From Gp7-AA10 sp035636095 (lineage in GTDB: Bacteria > Acidobacteriota > Thermoanaerobaculia > Gp7-AA8): DNA of 64,000 bases. The DNA lies in assembly GCA_035636095.1 (NCBI GenBank), contig DASPZU010000051.1, positions 1 to 64,000 of the forward strand, given 5' to 3'. Position 1 is the stretch's first letter. Every line of letters begins with the position of its first letter. Below, one piece after another: positions 58,412 to 64,000 of this stretch. The position numbers were made by a program, and so were the translations under genes. The notes beneath the pieces were generated by a model. The model did not search any database. It saw only the letters and a list, made by a program, of their open reading frames with translations, and had not been told where the DNA came from.

Positions 58412-59587
58412 GTGCATATCAACGACTTGCTGAAGATTGCTGCGGAGCGGCGAGCGTCAGACCTCCACATCAAGGTCGGCTCGCATCCGGTCATCCGCGT
58501 CGACGGTGACCTGGTCCCGCTGGTCGAGCTCAAGCGCCTGATGCAGGAAGACACGATCGCGATGGCATTTTCGATCATGTCGTCGCGCCAGAAAGAGAAA
58601 TTCAAAAATAACTACGAAATCGACATCGCCTACTCCGTCCCGGGGCTGGGCCGATTCCGCTGCAACATCTTCCAGCAGCGCGGCACAGTCGGCATGGTGC
58701 TCCGCGTCATTCCGGTCAAGATCCTCTCGATCCGCGAGCTGATGCTTCCGACGGTCCTCGAAAAGATCGCCGAGGAGCGCCGCGGACTGATTCTGTGCAC
58801 GGGAACAACAGGCTCGGGAAAATCGACCACACTGGCTGCGATGGTCGATTACATCAACACGCATCGCACCGAGCACATCATGACGGTCGAGGACCCGATC
58901 GAGTTCCTCCATCGCGACAAGAAGTCGATCGTCAATCAGCGCGAGGTCGAGGTCGACACGAAGTCGTTCTCGCAGGCGCTGCGATCGGCACTGCGTCAGG
59001 ATCCCGACGTCATCCTGGTCGGCGAAATGCGCGACTACGAGACCATCGAGACCGCGCTGACGGCCGCCGAAACCGGCCATCTGGTGTTCTCGACGCTGCA
59101 CACCATGGACGCGACCGAGACCGTCAACCGCATCATCTCGGTCTTTCCGCCGCACCAGCAGAAGCAGATTCGCTTGCAACTCGCGGCCGTGCTCAAAGCA
59201 GTCGTCTCGCTACGACTTCTCCCGCGAGCCGACGGACTCGGACGCGTTCCGGCAGCCGAAGTCTTGATCTCGACGGCCTATATTCGGGACTGCATCGAGA
59301 ACAAGGAAAAGACCAAGCTGATCAAAGACGCGATCGCGCAGGGCACGTCGCAGTACGGCATGCAGACCTTCGATCAGTCGCTGTACTTGCTCTACAAGAA
59401 CGGACTCATCTCGCTCGACGAGGCGCTGCGGCGCGCGTCGAACCCCGACGAGTTCCGCCTCAAGCTGCAGGGCATTCAGTCGACTGCCGACATCTCGAAG
59501 GAAGAGATGGAGTCGAAGCTGTCGGTCGCCAGCGATCAGGACCCGTTCTCAGAAGACTCGCCGTTCGACTTCTCGAACAACGTCTGA
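58412..59587 (+). CDS. pilT: Twitching motility ATPase PilT
   Basis: 391 residues from GTG 58412, preceded by GAGGTG. The N-terminal domain (about 1-100) has ASDLHIKVGSHPVIRVDGDL. The ATPase has Walker A GTTGSGKST (about 130), Asp box, Walker B DPDVILVGEMRDYET (about 200) and His box STLHTMDA. The C-terminal AIRNLIRE-type motif of PilT is represented by the KTKLIKDAIAQG segment. It drives pilus retraction. The tail adds an Asp/Pro-rich stretch. It is followed immediately by the spermidine-synthase-like gene. Confidence 0.95.
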   Translation: MHINDLLKIAAERRASDLHIKVGSHPVIRVDGDLVPLVELKRLMQEDTIAMAFSIMSSRQKEKFKNNYEIDIAYSVPGLGRFRCNIFQQRGTVGMVLRVIPVKILSIRELMLPTVLEKIAEERRGLILCTGTTGSGKSTTLAAMVDYINTHRTEHIMTVEDPIEFLHRDKKSIVNQREVEVDTKSFSQALRSALRQDPDVILVGEMRDYETIETALTAAETGHLVFSTLHTMDATETVNRIISVFPPHQQKQIRLQLAAVLKAVVSLRLLPRADGLGRVPAAEVLISTAYIRDCIENKEKTKLIKDAIAQGTSQYGMQTFDQSLYLLYKNGLISLDEALRRASNPDEFRLKLQGIQSTADISKEEMESKLSVASDQDPFSEDSPFDFSNNV

Positions 59588-62206
59588 TTGCCGGCAGCTC
59601 TGTCGGTCATCTTTTTTCTGTCGGGCGCAGCGTCCCTGCTGTTTGAAACCCTATGGTTTCGAGACTGCGGGCTGGTGTTCGGCAACAGCGCGTGGGCGTC
59701 GGCGATCGTGCTGGCGAGTTTCATGGCCGGTCTCGCGATCGGCAACGTGCTGTCGGGGCGCCTTCTTCGCAGAGTGAGACAGCCGCTGCGACTCTACGGC
59801 GTGCTCGAAATCACGATCGCGATCTGCGGACTGCTCCTGGTTCTGGCGCTTCCGCAACTGCCCACGGTACTGGCGCCGCTTTTCCGCCTCCTTCTCGATT
59901 CGCCGCTGCTCAACGCCGCGCGCCTCATCTTCGCGTTCGTGCTGCTGCTGATTCCCGCGACCGTGATGGGCGCGACGCTGCCCACGGTCGTCAGCGCGCT
60001 CTCCCACCACGACTCCAACTTCGGCCGCGTTCTCGGTCTGCTCTACGGCTGCAACACCATCGGCGCCGTCGTGGGCGCGCTGGCGGGCGAGTTGTTTCTG
60101 ATCCGCGCCTTGGGCGTGCGGGGGGCGGGCGTGGTGGCGGCCTGCTGTTCGCTAACGGCAGGACTTGCGGCACTTACGTTGCGTGGAGCCCCGCCGACCT
60201 CGGCGGGGCCCGCCGGCGAGGTCGCCGGCGCTCCACGTCGTTTGCTCCTCGCTGCCGGCCTCTCCGGCTTCGCGCTGCTGGCGCTGGAGGTGATCTGGTT
60301 TCGCTTCGTGATTTTCTTCGTGGCGTCGACCAGCATCGCATTTGCCGTGATGCTGGCCGTCGTTCTGGCGGGCATCGGCATCGGCGCGTTGATCGCGTCC
60401 GCGATCTGGACGCGATTTCCCGCTGCCGATCGCGCAACGCCGGTCGTGGCGTGTGCATCCGCGGTCGCCCTGGTCCTCAGCTACAGCGGCTTCGTCGCCG
60501 AGCCCGCTCGCTACCAGACCATGTCGGTCCTCATCGATTCTCTCCGCTTGATGCTGCCGGTCAGCGTTCTGTCCGGGATCTTCTTCACGGTCATTGGGCG
60601 TGCGGTCGAGCGCGAGTTAGGCGAGCAGTCGCGTGCCGCAGCGCTGGTCACGTTCGCAAATACAGTCGGTGCCGCCATTGGCCCAATCATGGCTGGATTC
60701 GTGCTCATTCCGGCGATCGGCGTCGAGGGCTCGTTCTTCGCGATGGCGGTGGTGTACCTCGTCATCGCGCTGCTCGCGATCCAAAATCGGATTTCTCTGA
60801 TCGCCATTGCCATCGCCGCTTTGACGCTGGTCTTCTTCCCGTTTCATCTATGGAAGAACTATTTCCTTCCCAACGCCACGCGCGAGTATCGCGACTCACG
60901 CATCGTCGCGGTGCATGAGGGTCCGATCGAGACTGCGGTCTATCTGCGCACCGACATCGCCAATGAACCGTACGTCTACAAGCTCTTCACCAACGGTTTC
61001 TCGATGTCGGGGACCGCTTTTCCGTCGAAACGCTACATGAGCGCGTTCGTCTATCTGCCGCTGGCATTGCGTCCGCACACAAAAAACGCGCTTCTCATCA
61101 GCTACGGCGTCGGCGTGACGGCCAAGCGCCTGACTGAGTCAAAGCAGCTCGAGTCGATCGAGATCGTGGACATCTCGAAGTCGATTATCGATTTGAGCAG
61201 GATGGTATGGCCCGGCCGGTCGTATCCGCCGGCGGATGGTCGCGTGCGAACGCACATCGAAGATGGCCGCTTTTTCCTCCTCACCACGCCGAAGCGTTTC
61301 GACCTCATCACCGCCGAGCCTCCGCCGCCCAAGACCGCCGGAATCGTGAACCTTTACACGCGCGAATACTTCGAGCTGATGCGCAACCGTCTGAGCGATC
61401 ACGGCATGGCATCCTACTGGCTGCCGATCTACCAGTTGTCGGACTCGGATGCCAAAGCGATCATCGGCGCATTCTGCGGCGCGTTTTCAGACTGCAGCGT
61501 GTGGAGCGGCGCCGGCGCGGAATGGATTCTGGTGGGCAGCCGCGGCTTTATCGCGCCGCCGACCTACGAGGAGTTTTCAAGGCAGTGGCGCGATCCGATC
61601 TCGGCTGCCATGCTGCAGCGGATCGGAATCGAAACTCCGGAGCAGCTGGCGGCGACTTTCATTGCCGATGCTCCGATCCTCCGGGGTGTGACGGGGTCGT
61701 TCCCGCCGCTGACCGACAACTTTCCGCTGCGACTCGATCCGAATCTTGCGCGCGGGTTCGCCGAACCGATTTTCCCATTGATGCAAGGCGCGCCGGACGC
61801 GTTCTCGAAAAGCGATTTCATTCGCCGCACGCTCCCTCCCGAAGTCGTGGCCGCGGCTCCGGCGTATTTCGGCCCGCAACAACTCATCGATCGCACCATG
61901 CTCGTTCTCCTCGGCCTGCCCTCGCCGCGATCGCCCGAAGTTCTCCGCCGGGTTCTGACCACCACGAAATTGCGCACGCTGCCGCGGCTCCTGCTGGGAA
62001 CCGATCCCTGGCTCGAGGACATCGCGATACGAGAGCGATCGCGCGGAAATCAGCATCCGTTCCTGGCCTACGTCGTGGCAGTCGGTGCGCTGGCGGACCG
62101 CGATTACGCTCGCGCTCGCGATCTCTTTGCGGAGGCGCGTCGGGGATTGCCGCGGTCGCGGGAGTTGCCGGGTTACGAGGCCCTGGCCCAGTCGCTGGCG
62201 CGCTAA
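59588..62206 (+). CDS. Membrane-fused spermidine-synthase-like protein
   Basis: 872 residues from TTG 59588, starting directly after the pilT stop. About twelve hydrophobic helices (1-440) resemble an MFS-like module. A soluble Rossmann region (about 445-620) follows, with LLISYGVGVTAKRLTES, IEIVDISKSIIDLSR and FDLITAEPPPPKTAGIVNLYT, as in polyamine-synthase-like methyltransferase folds. A helical C terminus ends the chain. Similar membrane-bound proteins are widespread, but their substrate is not established. Spermidine synthesis itself is not implied. Confidence 0.85.
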   Translation: MPAALSVIFFLSGAASLLFETLWFRDCGLVFGNSAWASAIVLASFMAGLAIGNVLSGRLLRRVRQPLRLYGVLEITIAICGLLLVLALPQLPTVLAPLFRLLLDSPLLNAARLIFAFVLLLIPATVMGATLPTVVSALSHHDSNFGRVLGLLYGCNTIGAVVGALAGELFLIRALGVRGAGVVAACCSLTAGLAALTLRGAPPTSAGPAGEVAGAPRRLLLAAGLSGFALLALEVIWFRFVIFFVASTSIAFAVMLAVVLAGIGIGALIASAIWTRFPAADRATPVVACASAVALVLSYSGFVAEPARYQTMSVLIDSLRLMLPVSVLSGIFFTVIGRAVERELGEQSRAAALVTFANTVGAAIGPIMAGFVLIPAIGVEGSFFAMAVVYLVIALLAIQNRISLIAIAIAALTLVFFPFHLWKNYFLPNATREYRDSRIVAVHEGPIETAVYLRTDIANEPYVYKLFTNGFSMSGTAFPSKRYMSAFVYLPLALRPHTKNALLISYGVGVTAKRLTESKQLESIEIVDISKSIIDLSRMVWPGRSYPPADGRVRTHIEDGRFFLLTTPKRFDLITAEPPPPKTAGIVNLYTREYFELMRNRLSDHGMASYWLPIYQLSDSDAKAIIGAFCGAFSDCSVWSGAGAEWILVGSRGFIAPPTYEEFSRQWRDPISAAMLQRIGIETPEQLAATFIADAPILRGVTGSFPPLTDNFPLRLDPNLARGFAEPIFPLMQGAPDAFSKSDFIRRTLPPEVVAAAPAYFGPQQLIDRTMLVLLGLPSPRSPEVLRRVLTTTKLRTLPRLLLGTDPWLEDIAIRERSRGNQHPFLAYVVAVGALADRDYARARDLFAEARRGLPRSRELPGYEALAQSLAR

Positions 62207-62215
62207 ACTGCAAGT

Positions 62216-62686
62216 GTGGATGACCTCGACCGGTGCTACCTTTCCGCGCTGCGGATTCTGAAATATCGATTCAACAGCGCCGGCGAATTGCGCCGCAAGC
62301 TTCGCGCGAAGGGTTTCGAGCGCGATGTCATCGACGCCACAGTAATGCGGCTGGCCAGCGAAAAGTGGCTCGATGACGAACGCTTCGCAGCCGCTTACGT
62401 CCGGACGCGATCGCAAAAACGAAAAGGACGGTTGCGGATCCGCCGTGAATTGATCGGCGCGGGCGTATCGGACGACATCATTCAGCGCGCGGTGAGCGAG
62501 AACGTGGACGTGGAGGACGAGCACGCCCGCGCGCTGGCTTTGGCTCAAAAGAGGCTCGCGAATCTTTCCCGTCGGTACGCACCGGAGGTGGTGCGAAACA
62601 AATTGACGGTGTATCTGTTGAATCAAGGTTACGATGCCGCGCTCGTTCGGGGCATCCTCAAGGAGATCAAGGTTGCTCACCACTGA
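62216..62686 (+). CDS. recX: Regulatory protein RecX
   Basis: 156 residues from GTG 62216. Three-helix repeats with ALRILKYRFNSAGELRRKLRAKGF, VIMRLASEKWLDDERFAAAYV and a third repeat (NLSRRYAPEVVRNKLTVYLLNQGYD) are the RecX pattern. RecX caps and inhibits RecA filaments. It overlaps the start of alaS by 14 bp; recX next to alaS is a common arrangement. recA is not in the window. Confidence 0.92.
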   Translation: MDDLDRCYLSALRILKYRFNSAGELRRKLRAKGFERDVIDATVMRLASEKWLDDERFAAAYVRTRSQKRKGRLRIRRELIGAGVSDDIIQRAVSENVDVEDEHARALALAQKRLANLSRRYAPEVVRNKLTVYLLNQGYDAALVRGILKEIKVAHH

Positions 62687-64000
62687 CAAGATCCGTCGGC
62701 AGTTTCTCGACTACTTCGCTGAGCGAGGCCATCGCGAAGTCGCGAGCTCGTCTCTCGTGCCGGCAGGCGATCCGACCTTGCTGTTCACCAACGCCGGGAT
62801 GAATCAATTCAAGGACGTCTTCCTCGGCCGCGAACAGCGCGATTACCGGCGCGCCGCGACCTCGCAGAAGTGCGTGCGGGCGGGGGGGAAACATAACGAT
62901 CTCGAAAACGTCGGCCGCACCGCACGCCACCTGACCTTCTTTGAGATGCTCGGCAATTTCTCATTCGGCGATTACTTCAAGAAAGAGGCGATCGAGTACG
63001 CCTGGGAGCTGCTCACGAAAGTCTGGAAGCTCGATGTCAACCGGCTGTGGTTCACGGTTTTCGAAGGGGGCGACGGGGTTCCGGCCGACGACCAAGCGGC
63101 CAGGCTGTGGGTGAAGGTCGGCGCAGCGCCCGACCGCGTTCTGCGCTTCGGCAAGAAGGACAACTTCTGGTCGATGGGCGATACCGGTCCGTGCGGCCCG
63201 TGCTCCGAGATCCACTACTTCCGCGGCAACGATCTTTCGAAGAACACCGTTGCACTCGTGAACGGTCCGGGCGACGACACGATGGAGATCTGGAATCTGG
63301 TCTTCATGCAGTACGACCGCGACTCGAGCGGCACGCTCACGCCGCTTCCTGCACCGTCGGTCGACACTGGAATGGGTCTCGAGCGCATCGCCAGCGTGCT
63401 GCAGAAAGTCGACACCGTCTACGACATCGATGCCTTTAGGACGATTGTCGGCAAGATCGAGGAGATCGGCACGCATCGCTACGGCGGTGACATGGACAGC
63501 GACCTCGACACAGCGGTTCGTGTGCTGTGCGACCATGCGCGCTCCACGGCGTTTCTGATCTCGGACGGCGTGATTCCGTCGAACGAGGGCCGCGGTTACG
63601 TTTTGCGACGCATCATTCGTCGCGCAATTCGATTCGGACGCAAGCTGCCAACGGCCGTTGTCTTGTCGGCGCTTGTCGACTCGGTCATCAAAGCGATGGG
63701 TAGCGCTTATCCCGAGCTGAAAACGCGACGTGAAGCAATTGTCGCGACGCTGAACGCCGAAGAAGAGCGGTTCTCGCGCACGCTTACCGTGGGCATCGAG
63801 CGAGTTGGTCAACTACTTGACGAAATTCGAGCGCGGGGCGCGCGGACTGTCTCGGGCGAGGAAGTGTTCCGCCTTTACGACACGTACGGCATTCCGGTCG
63901 ATTTGATCGCCGAGCTGGGAGAGGAGGAGGGTGTCACGCTCGATCGGGAAGGCTTCGAGACGATGATGGAGGCTGCGCGCGCGAAGGCGAAGGCCTCGTC
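62673..64000 (+). CDS. alaS: Alanyl-tRNA synthetase, 5' part
   Basis: An open frame from TTG 62673, with AAGGAG seven bases upstream, runs off the right edge after 442 codons. It reads LTTDKIRRQFLDYFAERGH, then SSSLVPAGDPTLLFTNAGM, the class II motif 2-like CVRAGGKHNDLENVGRT and FFEMLGNFSFGDYFK, all typical AlaRS. SMGDTGPCGPCSEI, VDTGMGLERI and the editing-domain approach EEERFSRTL follow. It charges tRNA-Ala. The C-terminal editing and C-Ala domains lie outside the window. Confidence 0.96.
   Translation, partial: MLTTDKIRRQFLDYFAERGHREVASSSLVPAGDPTLLFTNAGMNQFKDVFLGREQRDYRRAATSQKCVRAGGKHNDLENVGRTARHLTFFEMLGNFSFGDYFKKEAIEYAWELLTKVWKLDVNRLWFTVFEGGDGVPADDQAARLWVKVGAAPDRVLRFGKKDNFWSMGDTGPCGPCSEIHYFRGNDLSKNTVALVNGPGDDTMEIWNLVFMQYDRDSSGTLTPLPAPSVDTGMGLERIASVLQKVDTVYDIDAFRTIVGKIEEIGTHRYGGDMDSDLDTAVRVLCDHARSTAFLISDGVIPSNEGRGYVLRRIIRRAIRFGRKLPTAVVLSALVDSVIKAMGSAYPELKTRREAIVATLNAEEERFSRTLTVGIERVGQLLDEIRARGARTVSGEEVFRLYDTYGIPVDLIAELGEEEGVTLDREGFETMMEAARAKAKAS

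Noticed and set aside
59588..62206. A true spermidine synthase call
   Set aside because: The polyamine-binding residues are not recognisable and the protein carries a large membrane module, so only the fold-level name is given.

Overview
The window is 64 kb of high-GC, densely packed bacterial chromosome with strong G/C preference at third codon positions. The gene content points to Acidobacteriota or a close relative. This is an inference from several signs: an Oar-like TonB receptor with a carboxypeptidase-regulatory domain, SBBP-repeat secreted proteins, a DUF1549/DUF1553 plus DUF1501 pair, three scattered type IV pilus ATPases, BlaI/M56 genes, and dispersed palindromic repeats. No rRNA or phylogenetic marker was compared.

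Layout. 0-9.7 kb: a diguanylate cyclase and TonB receptor on the minus strand diverge from two large secreted proteins that share an unnamed C-terminal repeat; a DoxX/tandem-YCII pair follows. 9.7-19.2 kb: a possible Cys-rich small gene head to head with a 3D-domain protein, a TM-helix (MscS-like) protein, tRNA-Glu(CTC), a secreted amidase, an SDR reductase, a large heparinase-like secreted protein, and a secreted caspase-fold peptidase candidate. 19.2-24.5 kb: ruvA and cysS, flanked by short tandem repeats, then a plus-strand run of a BtpA-family protein, a VanZ-like protein, a response regulator, a tail-anchored unknown and a Kir potassium channel. 24.5-32.9 kb: a MITE-like element with perfect 23-bp ends, the DUF1549/DUF1501 pair, a PH-domain protein, an M48 lipoprotein, a P1 peptidase, and TetR divergent from a DrrAB-like ABC exporter. 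32.9-36.5 kb: two convergent RHH-like paralogues, a membrane hydroxylase, a double Usp protein, a lipoprotein and a YbjN-like protein. 36.5-48.6 kb: an RlmI-like methyltransferase, PilB, a 1524-residue multidomain secreted nuclease, a membrane glycosyltransferase and a GAF-PilB fusion. 48.6-55 kb: a candidate selenoprotein, mutM, a DUF2231-Rieske fusion, a TPR protein with a dispersed palindrome inside its coding sequence, a DUF72 protein and an acyltransferase. 55-64 kb: BlaI with an M56-STN sensor, pilT, a membrane spermidine-synthase-like protein, recX and the 5' part of alaS.

The most striking observation is the gene at 48908-49447 on the minus strand. A carboxymuconolactone-decarboxylase/AhpD-like frame runs straight through an in-frame TGA placed exactly at the second position of the redox CxxC motif (Cys-Glu-Phe-TGA). 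A hairpin with a G-rich apical loop follows at the spacing expected of a bacterial SECIS. This strongly suggests a CxxU selenoprotein that a standard gene caller would truncate. Other points of interest are the shared C-terminal repeat of two neighbouring secreted proteins, a secreted caspase-like dyad protein, the MITE-like element, the repeat embedded in the TPR gene, and the RHH paralogues with overlapping 3' ends.
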